This document shows, in pieces, positions 17,433 to 26,120 of a stretch of 64,000 nucleotides of DNA. Where the stretch lies: assembly GCF_007754155.1 (NCBI RefSeq), contig NZ_CP037423.1, forward strand, positions 1,054,001 through 1,118,000, given 5' to 3'. Below the pieces are notes generated by a model. It worked only from the letters and a program-made list of their open reading frames with translations, had not been told where the DNA came from and searched no databases. This DNA comes from Stieleria neptunia (lineage in GTDB: Bacteria > Planctomycetota > Planctomycetia > Pirellulales > Pirellulaceae). Position numbers and translations under genes: made by a program. Each line of letters begins with the position of its first letter. The stretch's first letter is position 1.

Positions 17433-18320
17433 TCAGTCGCTTGGCGCGAGCGATTCGATTTCCTCTCCGATGCCCCGGGCGGACGCTTCCCGTTGATCCA
17501 AATCGGGATAGTTGGCGGCCATCTCGGCACGCCACTGATCGGTCGGCCGCACCGATCCGAAGGTAAAAACCACACGATCGAGTTTCGGCACCTCGTGAGT
17601 GAAATCCTGACTTCGCGAGACCGGCAGGGTGCAGCCGTCGATGTGGCACAGCAACAGGTAATCGAACATCCGCAAGTAGCTATCGGTCTCCGCGATGGCC
17701 TGCTTCGTCGACTCGTCGTCCGGTCGGGCCCGTGTGCCTGCGGGAAACAACGCGCAGACCCAGCCTTCGTGCCGCAATCGAGCAAGGGCACGCTCGGCCG
17801 CGACGTTGATGGTCTTCGCTTCATGAACTTCTGCTTCGGTGCGACCGGAATGGAACCAGCGATGCGGGGTGACGACCACGCGATTGAAACACTGCACCAG
17901 CATTCGGGTCACCTCGGTATCCTCTTCCAGCGTTCGGCCCGCGATCCAGATCAGCGAATCAAAAAGTCTGGCTTCGCCGTGATCGGTCAGCAGGGCATCC
18001 AAGGTGGGGACGTCAAGATTGGAGCGGTGGTTGAGGCAGAGCAGGCACGCCTTGTCGTCCTGGGCATGCCGAACCAATTCACGCAGGTTGGAGAGTCCGT
18101 CGATCTTGCTGCCCGGCAGCAACAGCCTTCGGCAGAGACCGGCGATCAGCTGTCGATTCTGGTTCCCCCATCGAACCACACTCTCTGGGGTCACATTTTC
18201 AGACGCCAAGGTTGACTCGTCGTCGCTGTCGTTTGCCTGTCGTCTCAATTCGGCGAGCTGGTCGGCGAAAACGACCGACGCGTCGCCCTCGGGCAGCGGT
18301 TCTTGATTCGATTCATACAT
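17433..18320 (-). CDS. PlsC-like phospholipid acyltransferase
   Basis: 295 residues from ATG at 18320. The acyltransferase motif HX4D appears as NHRSNLD (about residue 118), and the phosphate-binding block as FPAGTRARPDDES, close to the usual FPEGTRS but with Ala in place of Glu. DKACLLCLNHRSNLD is the typical lead-in. It probably acylates a glycerol phosphate or related acceptor at the inner membrane. An upstream in-frame extension to 18482 would overlap the CNNM gene and lacks similarity, so it is not used. It lies 19 bases after the CNNM gene and 49 bases before the MBL-LOG gene, hence probably in the same transcript. Confidence 0.75.
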   Translation of the reverse strand: MYESNQEPLPEGDASVVFADQLAELRRQANDSDDESTLASENVTPESVVRWGNQNRQLIAGLCRRLLLPGSKIDGLSNLRELVRHAQDDKACLLCLNHRSNLDVPTLDALLTDHGEARLFDSLIWIAGRTLEEDTEVTRMLVQCFNRVVVTPHRWFHSGRTEAEVHEAKTINVAAERALARLRHEGWVCALFPAGTRARPDDESTKQAIAETDSYLRMFDYLLLCHIDGCTLPVSRSQDFTHEVPKLDRVVFTFGSVRPTDQWRAEMAANYPDLDQREASARGIGEEIESLAPSD

Positions 18321-18339
18321 GCGATTGGCTCCACTTGGA

Positions 18340-19620
18340 TTAGCCGAATGATTCCCGCGTGACCTTGACTCTGCGAACCGTTGTCGCGGACGCCTCTTCG
18401 ACCGTGAACCGATAGCCGCCTTCGACGATCGATTCGCCCGATTTGGCCAGATGATGCAGCCGTGCGACCAGCATCCCACCAATGGTATGGAATTCGGTGG
18501 CGGGCAGATCCAGTCCCAGGATGTCGTTGACTTCGTGGATGGTTAGCCTGCCGTCCATCAGATACGTGTCTTCGGATAACTGTTGGCACCGACGGGCCTG
18601 ACGGGGTGACTGTTCTGCGAACTCGTTGCCGACATCGATTTCTCCGACGACGGCCTCGACGAGGTCTTCCATGGTGATCATGCCGATCGTGGAACCGTAT
18701 TCATCGACGACAATCGCCATTTTGTCCTCACGATCGCGCAACGTCGGCAGGACTTCTTCGAGCGGGTCGTGGGGCGAGACATAGTGGGCCGGCCGGATCT
18801 GATCTGAGAGTGGTTTTGCGATCGTGGTCGGATCGAGCAGATCCCATGCGGTCAGTGTCACGATCCCGACCACGTTGTTGGTGTCGCCTTGGTAGGCCGG
18901 CAGCCGGTGAAAACCACGTCGACGGATCAATTGGACGGCATCGTTGGTCGTTTTTTCGTTGTCGATGGCGACCATGTCGGCCACGGGGATCATCTCTTCG
19001 CCGACAGTCGTCTCGGAAAAGCGAATCGCGCGTTCGATGCGAAATCGGTCAAAGACCGTGGTGTTCGACGCGCGGTCGGCCATTTCAATGACGCTGCGGA
19101 GTTGGTCGCGCGTGATAAACAGGTGATGTGACGTCGCACCGCCGCCGGCCAGCCACGCGGCACCACGCGCGATCCGCGAAAACACATAGACGATCGGCGC
19201 AAAAATCCACGCAAATGCACTCAAGGGAAAGACAACGATCGGTGCGATCCTGTCCGATTCTTGCTGGTAGATACTTTTGGGCACGATCTCGCCCAGGATC
19301 AACAACAGCGGGGTGAAGAACAAAAACGCGATCAGGTCGCCCCACCGGTTTCCCACGAAGTGAATGAACATCAATGTCCCGAGCGTGGTTAAAACGACCG
19401 TGGAGATGTTGGTGCCGATCAACGTCGTGGTGAGCAGTTTTTCCGGCCGCTTGAAGAGCTGGACGACGCGATGGGCGCCGCGGTTTCCTTGCTTGGCCCG
19501 ATGGGACAACTTGATCTTGTCGGCGTTGACCAGCGCGATCTCCGATCCCGAAAAGAACCCTTTCAGCAACAGCATCAGGATCATCACCGGGATGACCCAG
19601 GCAAGGTCCAGCATGCTCAT
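18340..19620 (-). CDS. CNNM/CorC-type transporter-associated protein
   Basis: 426 residues. The N-terminal CNNM (DUF21) membrane domain carries the typical KGFFSGSEIALVNAD motif near residue 20 and about four helices up to residue 180. Two CBS domains follow (about 205-325), one with VDEYGSTIGMITMEDLVEAVV. A CorC/HlyC C-terminal domain ends the protein (DGRLTIHEVNDILGL, TIGGMLVARLHHLAKSGE). Such proteins take part in Mg2+/Co2+ transport or efflux, or in resistance to these ions. Its start overlaps the stop of the next upstream CNNM gene by 4 bases (ATGA), so the two are translationally coupled and may work as a heteromer. Confidence 0.9.
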   Translation of the reverse strand: MSMLDLAWVIPVMILMLLLKGFFSGSEIALVNADKIKLSHRAKQGNRGAHRVVQLFKRPEKLLTTTLIGTNISTVVLTTLGTLMFIHFVGNRWGDLIAFLFFTPLLLILGEIVPKSIYQQESDRIAPIVVFPLSAFAWIFAPIVYVFSRIARGAAWLAGGGATSHHLFITRDQLRSVIEMADRASNTTVFDRFRIERAIRFSETTVGEEMIPVADMVAIDNEKTTNDAVQLIRRRGFHRLPAYQGDTNNVVGIVTLTAWDLLDPTTIAKPLSDQIRPAHYVSPHDPLEEVLPTLRDREDKMAIVVDEYGSTIGMITMEDLVEAVVGEIDVGNEFAEQSPRQARRCQQLSEDTYLMDGRLTIHEVNDILGLDLPATEFHTIGGMLVARLHHLAKSGESIVEGGYRFTVEEASATTVRRVKVTRESFG

Positions 19621-20990
19621 TCGGGGGCTCCTGTTTCGGTGTCCAGTGCGTCCGTCTCGCCTCGGCTTACACGGACTCGAGCGATTCGATGCTCGTCCAT
19701 TTCCAGAACGGTGATGGTGATTCCGTCGACGACGGTTTGGTCACCGACACAGGGCAGCCGATCGATGTGACGGAAGGCGACGCCGGCGATGGTGGTCATG
19801 CGGGGGTCGTGAAGGTCAAAGTTCGTGACGCGATCGAGTTCACCCAGTTTCGTGTCGCCGGGGGCCTCGTAAGTGTTTGGCCCGATCTGCACGATTCGCT
19901 GCGGGGCATCCGTGCGGTGCGTCAACGATCCGAAAATCGACCGCAGCACGTCGTTGACGGTGATGAACCCCGCCACGCCGCCGAATTCATTCAGCACGGC
20001 GGCGGCGCTGGCCTTGCTCTTGACGAAAAAGTCGAACATTTCATCGACGGTTTTTGTCAACGGCACGACAATCGGTGGGCGGACGATGTCCTCCACCGCC
20101 AACGTCGAATAGTCGGCGCCATCCAGGTGCAGCCGAACGACGTCGTCATCGTGCAGAAATCCGATCAGGTTGTCACGGTGATTGCGGTAGACCGGCACCC
20201 GTGAATGCCGCTCCTGACTGAAACGTTGGATGATCTCGGCCACGCCCGCATCCGCATTCAAAAACACCGTGCTGGTGCGAGGTGTCATGATCTTGACGAT
20301 CTCGGTCGCGCCGGCGGACAGCAGGTTGTTGATCAGTGTTCGTGCGGTGATGTTCAGCTTGCCGGTCTCGACGACGTCTTCGATCACGCTGCGGAACTCG
20401 TCAATTTGAAGAATGTTGGACGGTTCACGTTGGGGCCCCACGATCCAAGTCGTGATGCGGTCGGAAACGATGCGGACCAGCCAACGGATCGGCCCGATCA
20501 ATCGCACCCACCGCCACAGTGGGCCGGCAACGATTCCCGCACTGATCCGTCGCGGATTGGTGACCGCGATGGTCTTGGGGGTCACTTCGCCGACCAACAG
20601 CAACAGGGGAAACATCACCAGCACCGCGATCCAACCCGCTTTGGCTTCCCCGTAGAGTGCGACCAGAATCCCGGTCATGTTGGCGACCGCGGCGATGTTC
20701 ACCAGTTCGTTTCCGCACAATATCGACACGATCAGCCGCCGTGGTTCGTCCAACAGAGCCTGCAGTTTTTCGGCATGTCGATGCCGCGTCTGACGCAGTT
20801 GTTGAAAGTCCACGTGGGAGAGGGAAAACAACGCCGTCTCGGAACCGGAAAAGAACGCCGAACCACACAGCAAGATCACCTGAATCAGGTAACGCAGCAA
20901 CATGTCCGCCTGGAAGAGTTGCGAGGTATCCAACGCAAAATAATCGACGATCGTCTGCCAACTGCTAACGGCGGGGATCAGATCGTTCAT
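19617..20990 (-). CDS. CNNM/CorC-type transporter-associated protein, second copy
   Basis: 457 residues with the same layout as its neighbour: CNNM membrane domain with CGSAFFSGSETALFSLS near residue 45, four helices to about 190, CBS pair (about 225-345; VLNEFGGVAGFITVNDVLRS) and a CorC/HlyC C-terminal domain (GELDRVTNFDLHDPRMT, TIAGVAFRHIDRLP). It is clearly diverged from its neighbour, so this is an old tandem pair and not a recent duplication. The gene is preceded by a K+ channel gene 32 bases upstream on the same strand. Confidence 0.9.
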   Translation of the reverse strand: MNDLIPAVSSWQTIVDYFALDTSQLFQADMLLRYLIQVILLCGSAFFSGSETALFSLSHVDFQQLRQTRHRHAEKLQALLDEPRRLIVSILCGNELVNIAAVANMTGILVALYGEAKAGWIAVLVMFPLLLLVGEVTPKTIAVTNPRRISAGIVAGPLWRWVRLIGPIRWLVRIVSDRITTWIVGPQREPSNILQIDEFRSVIEDVVETGKLNITARTLINNLLSAGATEIVKIMTPRTSTVFLNADAGVAEIIQRFSQERHSRVPVYRNHRDNLIGFLHDDDVVRLHLDGADYSTLAVEDIVRPPIVVPLTKTVDEMFDFFVKSKASAAAVLNEFGGVAGFITVNDVLRSIFGSLTHRTDAPQRIVQIGPNTYEAPGDTKLGELDRVTNFDLHDPRMTTIAGVAFRHIDRLPCVGDQTVVDGITITVLEMDEHRIARVRVSRGETDALDTETGAPE

Positions 20991-21022
20991 GGTTTCTCGC
21001 AGAGCAACGCGTTGGTCGTCGG

Positions 21023-22045
21023 CTAGGACGAGAGTTGTTCGCTGGTCAGGAACTGGGACACGGCAGAAACTTTCCCCAGGGCGATCAACACGTCATCGGG
21101 GCGAATCATCGTCGCGGCCGTTGGCGGCAGCAGGATCTCGCCGTCGGCACGTCGGATGGCGACGATGATGACTCCGCGGTTGCGAAAATCGGTTGCCGAT
21201 AGGGGGTGATTGGCACACGGCGATTCGGCCGTCACGCGGATCTCGGCTAGGTCCAACGCGGTGCCTGAACCGGTGCCGGTGACGAACTCGAAAAAGTCTT
21301 CGACCTGTGGATTGATCAACAGTTGCGCCATCGTCGCGGCGCCGGAGCTGAGCAGGCTGACCACGCGGTTGGCCCCCGCCTTTTCCATTTTGTACGCACT
21401 GTCCTCGTCCATCGCCCGGACAATGATCTGCAAATTTGGAGCGATCAGGCGGGCCGATAAGACGACGTACAGGTTGTCGGCATCGCTGTCCAAGACGACC
21501 GCCATGCCGCGGGCACGCTCGATGCCGGCGTCCAGCAGCGTGCGGTCACTGGTCGCGTCGTCACGGACGCAAGGCCAACCGAGTTCTTCGCACTTGGCCA
21601 GTTTCTCTTCGTTTTGGTCGACGACGACGAACTTCAATTTCCGGTCCGCCAGGTGGCGACAAATCGTCCGGCCCATGCGGCCGAAGCCACAGATAATGAA
21701 ATGATCCTGCATCGCCTTGAGCGCCGAATTCATGCCTCGTCTCCTCAACCAAGTTCTTAATTCGGCGCGTACGATCATTTCGCCCAATTGCACGACGGCG
21801 AATAAAAACACGCCCAATCCAAAGACCAGATAGACCATCACGAAGACACGGCCTTTGGCCGAGAGCGGCCGGACTTCGTCGAAACCCACCGTGCTCAACG
21901 TGATCACCGTCATGTACGCCGAATCCAGCAGCGACCACCCTTCCACCAACCAAAACCAGCTGACACCGACCAGCGTCAGAATCACGAGCACGGTGATGAT
22001 CCAAGCCAATCGATGCATCGATTCTCTGTGGTGGCGGGAATTCAT
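21023..22045 (-). CDS. K+ channel with TrkA/RCK regulatory domains
   Basis: 340 residues from ATG at 22045; a TTG two codons earlier is less likely. Two helices (about residues 10-30 and 65-90) flank a pore loop with the filter TLSTVGFDE, a variant of the K+ selectivity filter TVGYG with Phe for Tyr. A TrkA-N Rossmann domain follows (FIICGFGRMGRTI, NAD-binding glycine pattern, about residue 115-225), then a TrkA-C domain (about 250-335). This is the architecture of MthK/Kch-type ligand-gated K+ channels of the inner membrane. It belongs to the - strand ion-transport series between the CNNM pair and the Ca2+-type ATPase. Confidence 0.9.
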   Translation of the reverse strand: MNSRHHRESMHRLAWIITVLVILTLVGVSWFWLVEGWSLLDSAYMTVITLSTVGFDEVRPLSAKGRVFVMVYLVFGLGVFLFAVVQLGEMIVRAELRTWLRRRGMNSALKAMQDHFIICGFGRMGRTICRHLADRKLKFVVVDQNEEKLAKCEELGWPCVRDDATSDRTLLDAGIERARGMAVVLDSDADNLYVVLSARLIAPNLQIIVRAMDEDSAYKMEKAGANRVVSLLSSGAATMAQLLINPQVEDFFEFVTGTGSGTALDLAEIRVTAESPCANHPLSATDFRNRGVIIVAIRRADGEILLPPTAATMIRPDDVLIALGKVSAVSQFLTSEQLSS

Positions 22046-22115
22046 TGGCAAGCGGCCAGCTTCGCAGCCACCAGCATACGCGGTCCGTCATGGCCTCGCT
22101 CCGTCGGAGCACTGC

Positions 22116-22382
22116 TCAGATCGACTTTCGAATCCGTTTGAATCCTTCGCTAATCTCGCCGCCGACCAGCTTGAGCGAATCCCAAACGTCTTCGGCGGTT
22201 TCTTCGACGGCATCTTTGAGCGGGTCGTAACGGCGATTCAGTTCGTCAAGTTTATCTTCGAGTGCTTGCCATTCTTGTTGCAGTTCCATTTTGCCGAGGT
22301 GGACTTTCAGCTTCAGTTCATCGCGTTCTTGTTTGAGGTCGTGGATCAAGGCGGCAAGGAGTTCGCTTTTTCTTGTGGACAT
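22116..22382 (-). CDS. small helical coiled-coil protein
   Basis: 88 residues from ATG at 22382 (STRKSELLAAL). An upstream in-frame start at 22427 is also possible but less fitting. The protein is highly charged and helical with a heptad-like section (DLKQERDELKLKVHLGKMELQ) and an end reading LVGGEISEGFKRIRKS. Similar short helical proteins appear in Gram-negative genomes without known function. It is placed between the K+ channel and the P-type ATPase in the same orientation, with short gaps, so it is probably part of that transcript. Confidence 0.6.
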   Translation of the reverse strand: MSTRKSELLAALIHDLKQERDELKLKVHLGKMELQQEWQALEDKLDELNRRYDPLKDAVEETAEDVWDSLKLVGGEISEGFKRIRKSI

Positions 22383-22453
22383 CGACGGCCTCTTGGGATG
22401 GGGGGAGCGGGACTGGCTTGGAATCACTCAGGTGTGCACGATTCGTGCCAATT

Positions 22454-25198
22454 TCACGTACCGGCGTCGGGTTTGCGATCCCCGCGTGTTTGTGTGTGGT
22501 TGGGATAGCGTTTCCGCCAACTCCATTTGTGCAATTCCATCACGGGAAGAATCGTAAGCGATAATAGAACCAAGATTCCCCAGTGTTTGGGGGCGAGCGG
22601 TTCGGCGCCTAGCACGAACTGGCCCCAAGCGGTGTGCATGGCCGCCAAGTGGATGCAGAACGCGGTGATCGCGCCGGCCAGCAAGATGGGACTGCGGAGC
22701 GGTGACATCACCAGGGCCGATTTCGTCTCGGAGCGACAGTTGCCGATGTGGACGTTCTCAAACAAGACCATCAACAATAATAATGCGTTTCGCGCCGAAT
22801 CGACTTCCGCGTCGGTTGCACCCTCGGGTAGAAACCAGCGAAACGTGGTGAATCCGATGATGCCCATCACGACCGCCGCGATCGCCGTCCGCTCGATCAT
22901 CAGCTGATTGAAAATTCGCTCCTTGGGTGAGCGTGGTTGACGCGACAGCACGCCCCCTTCATTGGGCTCAAACGCCAGCGCGACGTCCTGAATCCCGTTG
23001 GTGACCAGGTTCAGCCAGAGGATTTGGACCGGCATCAGGGGCAGATAGGGCGTGCCGGTTCCCACCGCCAGGGCCATCAGCACTAGTTCAGCCGCACCGG
23101 TGGAGATCAGCAGGTAGATCACCTTGCGAATATTGTCGTACGCCACGCGGCCTTCTTCGATGCCGGCAACGATCGTGGCGAAATTGTCGTCGCTGATCAC
23201 CAGCTCGCCGGCTTCCCGGGCGACGTCGGTGCCGCTCTTGCCCATCGCCACACCGACATTTGCCGCCTGCAGCGCGGGGGCGTCATTGACGCCGTCGCCG
23301 GTGACGGCAACAAAGTGACCCGCCATGCGGGCGGCGTTGACAATCTCCAGTTTCTGCCGCGGTGCGACCCGGGCAAAGACGCGGATGTTGCGAACCAGTT
23401 CCGCCAGTTCGTCCGGACTTTTCTGCTGCAGCTGTTCGCCCGTCATCACCTGGCTCTCGTCATCGGCCAGCGCCAGGTCGCGGGCGATCGCCAACGCCGT
23501 CACGCGGTGGTCGCCGGTGATCATCGAGACCGAAACGCCGGCCTCGCCGCAGGACTGCACGGCGTTTTTGACACCCGGCCGGAGTGGATCGATCATGCCG
23601 ACAAAGCCCAGGAAACGCAATCGCGAAGGCGGCGGCGGGACTTCATCGGATTCGATGGGGTGATCCAGTCGCTGATCCGCCAGAGCCAGAATTCGATAGC
23701 CCTGCGCCGCCATCCGCACTGCCGTCGCGTCCCACTCGGCCGGCGAGACCTCGCCGCAACTCGCTTCGCTGCACATCGCCAAAACGCGTTCCGGAGCGCC
23801 CTTGATGAACACCGAGACGCCACCCGCGACGCGGTTGTAGGACGCGGCAAACTGATACTCCGGCTCGAACGGAATCTGGTTGACCTGGGGATGGGAATCG
23901 AGCGTCGACTCATGGTTCCAACCAAGCTTGTGACCAAACGCCAAGAAAGCAATGTCCACCGCATCACCTCGCCACGTCCACGATCCGTCGTGCTGATGCA
24001 GGTCGGCTTCATTGCAGAGGACCCCGGCACGCGCCAACCTTTCCAGCGGCTCATGACTTCCCGGTTCCAACGGTTTGCCGTCTTGCAAGACTTCACCCGA
24101 AGGACGAAATCCTTCCCCGGTGACTTGAAACATTTCGCCGTCGGGCAAACAGACCTGGCGAACGGTCAGCTCGTTGCAGGTCAGCGTTCCGGTCTTGTCG
24201 GTGGCGATCAGCGTGCAGCTGCCGAGTCCCTCCACGGCGGTCAGACGCCGCACGATCAGCCCACGCCCCGCCATCCGAGTCGTCGCGATCGCCAACGCCA
24301 CCGTCATCGCCACCGGCAGCCCCTCGGGAATCGCCGAGACCGCCAAGGCGACGGCAAACATGAACATCTCCTCCGCCGAATAGCCGCCGAACCCGACACC
24401 CAAGGCACCGATGATGGTTGCCGCGACGAGCACCGCAACCGCGATCACTTGCGTGAAGCGTTCCATCCGCACCAGCAGCGGAGGACGCCCACCGGATTCG
24501 CCCAGCACGTCCAACGCCAATTGGCCCACGCTGGTCGCCGTTCCCGTGGCGACCACCAACCCCTTGGCGCGCCCGCGAGTGATGATCGAACCGGCATACG
24601 TCATGTTCAATCGATCGGCCACCGGTGTCGCCTCGCCGCCAATCCAGCCGGGTTCTTTCACCACCGGCAACGATTCGCCCGTCAACAGCGACTCATCCGA
24701 CTCCAGCCCGTGGGCCGAGAGCAAGCGAATGTCCGCCGGCACGCGGTTTCCCGATTCCAGCCACACGATGTCTCCCGGCACCACGTCCTCCGCTTGCACC
24801 TCGCGCACCTTCCCGTCGCGATGCACCGAGGCGCGGATTTGGAGCAGCTTTTTCAGCGCGTGGCTACTCTGTTCGGCCTTCCATTCTTGGAACGAACCGA
24901 TCACGGCGTTGAGCACCAGCACGCCGGCAATAAACGCCGCGTCCTTCACATCCCCCAAGGCCACCGAAACCGATGCCGCCAAGGCGAGGATGTAGATCAA
25001 CGGACTGCGGAACTGGCGCAGCACAATCGCCCACAACGGCGTCGGCGGTTTTCGCGGCAGATGGTTCGGACCGTATCGGGCTAAACGCGCCGCCGCCTCG
25101 GTTTCGCTGAGCCCATGCTCGCCCGCTTCGAGTTTCCGCACGACGCCGTCCACGTCCAGCGCATGCCAGGCCAACAATGTCTGTGAACAATGATCCAT
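22454..25198 (-). CDS. cation-transporting P-type ATPase, Ca2+ (type IIA)-like
   Basis: 914 residues, the usual length for bacterial type IIA pumps. Seen in order: an N-terminal cation-ATPase domain (residues about 5-75), helices with the actuator domain motif LLTGESLPV (about 175), the M4 motif AIPEGLPVAMT (about 293), the phosphorylation site DKTGTLT (about 329), the HAD hinge TGDGVNDAPALQAANVGVAMG (about 615-635 region, quoted in part), and a C-terminal set of helices with DVALAFEP. It exports or exchanges Ca2+ or a similar cation using ATP at the inner membrane. It is the first gene of the - strand block, with a 480-base non-coding region upstream. Confidence 0.93.
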   Translation of the reverse strand: MDHCSQTLLAWHALDVDGVVRKLEAGEHGLSETEAAARLARYGPNHLPRKPPTPLWAIVLRQFRSPLIYILALAASVSVALGDVKDAAFIAGVLVLNAVIGSFQEWKAEQSSHALKKLLQIRASVHRDGKVREVQAEDVVPGDIVWLESGNRVPADIRLLSAHGLESDESLLTGESLPVVKEPGWIGGEATPVADRLNMTYAGSIITRGRAKGLVVATGTATSVGQLALDVLGESGGRPPLLVRMERFTQVIAVAVLVAATIIGALGVGFGGYSAEEMFMFAVALAVSAIPEGLPVAMTVALAIATTRMAGRGLIVRRLTAVEGLGSCTLIATDKTGTLTCNELTVRQVCLPDGEMFQVTGEGFRPSGEVLQDGKPLEPGSHEPLERLARAGVLCNEADLHQHDGSWTWRGDAVDIAFLAFGHKLGWNHESTLDSHPQVNQIPFEPEYQFAASYNRVAGGVSVFIKGAPERVLAMCSEASCGEVSPAEWDATAVRMAAQGYRILALADQRLDHPIESDEVPPPPSRLRFLGFVGMIDPLRPGVKNAVQSCGEAGVSVSMITGDHRVTALAIARDLALADDESQVMTGEQLQQKSPDELAELVRNIRVFARVAPRQKLEIVNAARMAGHFVAVTGDGVNDAPALQAANVGVAMGKSGTDVAREAGELVISDDNFATIVAGIEEGRVAYDNIRKVIYLLISTGAAELVLMALAVGTGTPYLPLMPVQILWLNLVTNGIQDVALAFEPNEGGVLSRQPRSPKERIFNQLMIERTAIAAVVMGIIGFTTFRWFLPEGATDAEVDSARNALLLLMVLFENVHIGNCRSETKSALVMSPLRSPILLAGAITAFCIHLAAMHTAWGQFVLGAEPLAPKHWGILVLLSLTILPVMELHKWSWRKRYPNHTQTRGDRKPDAGT

Positions 25199-25459
25199 GG
25201 TCGATGGCGAACTGAATTCGTGTGACGAGCGTCCTGATGGCGGACCGTCTGCCGGTTCCGATCTGGAATCAGTCTACGCGACCTTGAGAATGCTGTTTCC
25301 AGTGTTTTTCAATAAGCCGGGTTCATTTTGTGTTGACGACATACGTTTCGGCGACGCCCAAGCCCTCTGGATCGTCGTCACTGCGCGGATGTGCACAGTC
25401 GAGGTGCCCGCGCCGGAGCATCTCCAGCAATTTCATTGGGCGAACGATCAAAAACACGA

Positions 25460-25532
25460 CCCACGGATGGCAGCGTGAACCCACGGATTTTTTACACCCT
25501 GTCATCCGTGGGTTCGCGCTGCCATCTGTGGG
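25460..25532. repeat. 29-bp inverted repeat
   Basis: The left arm (25460-25488) starts CCCACGGATGGCAGCG and the right arm (25504-25532) ends CGCTGCCATCTGTGGG. The two are complementary over 29 bases with only two mismatches, around a 15-base loop. Within each arm CCCACGGAT is itself repeated. No similar copy was spotted elsewhere in the window. It may be a REP-type element or a strong hairpin in an untranslated region. Confidence 0.75.
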
Positions 25533-25551
25533 CTCAGTAATCATTCAACTC

Positions 25552-25574
25552 GTTCCCAGGCGGAGCCCGGGAAC
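25552..25574. repeat. GTTCCCAGGC..GGGAAC short palindrome
   Basis: GTTCCCAGGCGGAGCCCGGGAAC is a near-palindromic 23-bp repeat, described here in parts: GTTCCC at the left, GGGAAC at the right. Related copies are at 45512-45534 and 53046-53068, and half-copies lie near 53125 and around the IS-like element. It belongs to a dispersed family, with CTCCGCC/GGCGGAG in the middle. Confidence 0.7.
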
Positions 25575-25631
25575 AAGGGAGGGAGTGTTTCCGACAAAAA
25601 CCTACAACTCCATCAAGAAACATTTATTGAC

Positions 25632-25651
25632 ACCTCGTGACGTGGCGATAT
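25632..25651 (+). promoter_or_regulatory. candidate operator before the ArsR-type gene
   Basis: ACCTCGTGACGTGGCGATAT lies 28 bases before the ArsR-type start codon and shares CTCGT-N6-GCGA-[TC]-AT with a site before the rhodanese gene (26057-26076); 14 of 20 positions agree. An AT-rich stretch (ATATATTGATATA, 25648-25660) follows and could be a -10 region. Autoregulation by the ArsR-type protein is inferred. Confidence 0.45.
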
Positions 25652-25679
25652 ATTGATATAAGAAAACCACGGAGATGCG

Positions 25680-26015
25680 ATGACCGCCAAAGCGAACCCC
25701 CAGAATCAAACGAAGCCGCCCGGGCATGTCGGTGACTTTGCCCTGGCAGCAGAGTGCCTCAAAACACTCGCCCACCCGGTCCGGCTGCGGATCGTGCAGT
25801 TGTTGTTGCACGTCCGTTACACCGTCGGCGAAATCGCCAAGGACTGTGAGACCCAGGACAACGTGGCGTCGGAGCACTTGCGGCTGTTGCAACGCTGTGG
25901 CTTTTTGGTCAGCCAACGCGAGGGACGCAAGGTCTACTACCAAGTTGCCGAACCCCACTTGGCGCAATTGATGGCTTGCATCGAAGGCCGCTTTTTGACC
26001 TGCGGAATCGAGTGA
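25680..26015 (+). CDS. ArsR-family regulator, probable persulfide sensor
   Basis: 111 residues with a complete ArsR winged-helix: LKTLAHPVRLRIVQLLL (helix 1-2), TVGEIAKD, then the recognition helix NVASEHLRLLQRCGFL and the wing REGRKVYYQVA. It has five cysteines (26, 56, 73, 100, 108). Cys26 in the region before AHPVR and Cys100 or 108 in the last helix resemble the paired cysteines of SqrR/BigR/YgaV-type persulfide sensors, and no classical metal-binding CxC-type motif is seen. It is encoded just ahead of sulfur genes and probably represses them until sulfane sulfur accumulates. GGAG sits before the ATG. Confidence 0.8.
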   Translation: MTAKANPQNQTKPPGHVGDFALAAECLKTLAHPVRLRIVQLLLHVRYTVGEIAKDCETQDNVASEHLRLLQRCGFLVSQREGRKVYYQVAEPHLAQLMACIEGRFLTCGIE

Positions 26016-26056
26016 AACGCCGGGCCCCGGAATCCCGCCCCTTTTTTTATCACGAC

Positions 26057-26076
26057 ATCTCGTCGCATTGCGACAT
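26057..26076 (+). promoter_or_regulatory. candidate operator before the rhodanese gene
   Basis: ATCTCGTCGCATTGCGACAT contains the dyad GTCGCA-T-TGCGAC (26062-26074), nested in CTCGTC/GACGAG (26059-26082). It matches the site at 25632-25651 in the CTCGT-N6-GCGA frame. It may be a second operator for the ArsR-type regulator, allowing separate control of the downstream sulfur genes. Confidence 0.45.
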
Positions 26077-26120
26077 GACGAGTATTTGGAAATCACAAAC
26101 GGAACCGAGAGGAAAATCGA

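Larger units (their letters stand above)
25199..25679. other. intergenic region between divergent genes
   Basis: About 480 bases between the P-type ATPase and the ArsR-type gene. It should contain both promoters. It also contains a 29-bp hairpin (25460-25532), a short REP palindrome (25552-25574) and a candidate regulator site (25632-25651), listed separately. I see no gene; short frames look random. Confidence 0.6.

Noticed and set aside
17384..17824. N-terminal extension of the MBL-LOG gene
   Set aside because: The upstream 147 codons run antisense-like through the end of the acyltransferase gene in another frame and have a random composition. The domain begins precisely at ATG 17383.
23315..25084. 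589-residue frame on the + strand
   Set aside because: Antisense to the P-type ATPase, which has complete family motifs; the frame is rich in Arg/His/Gln without any domain.
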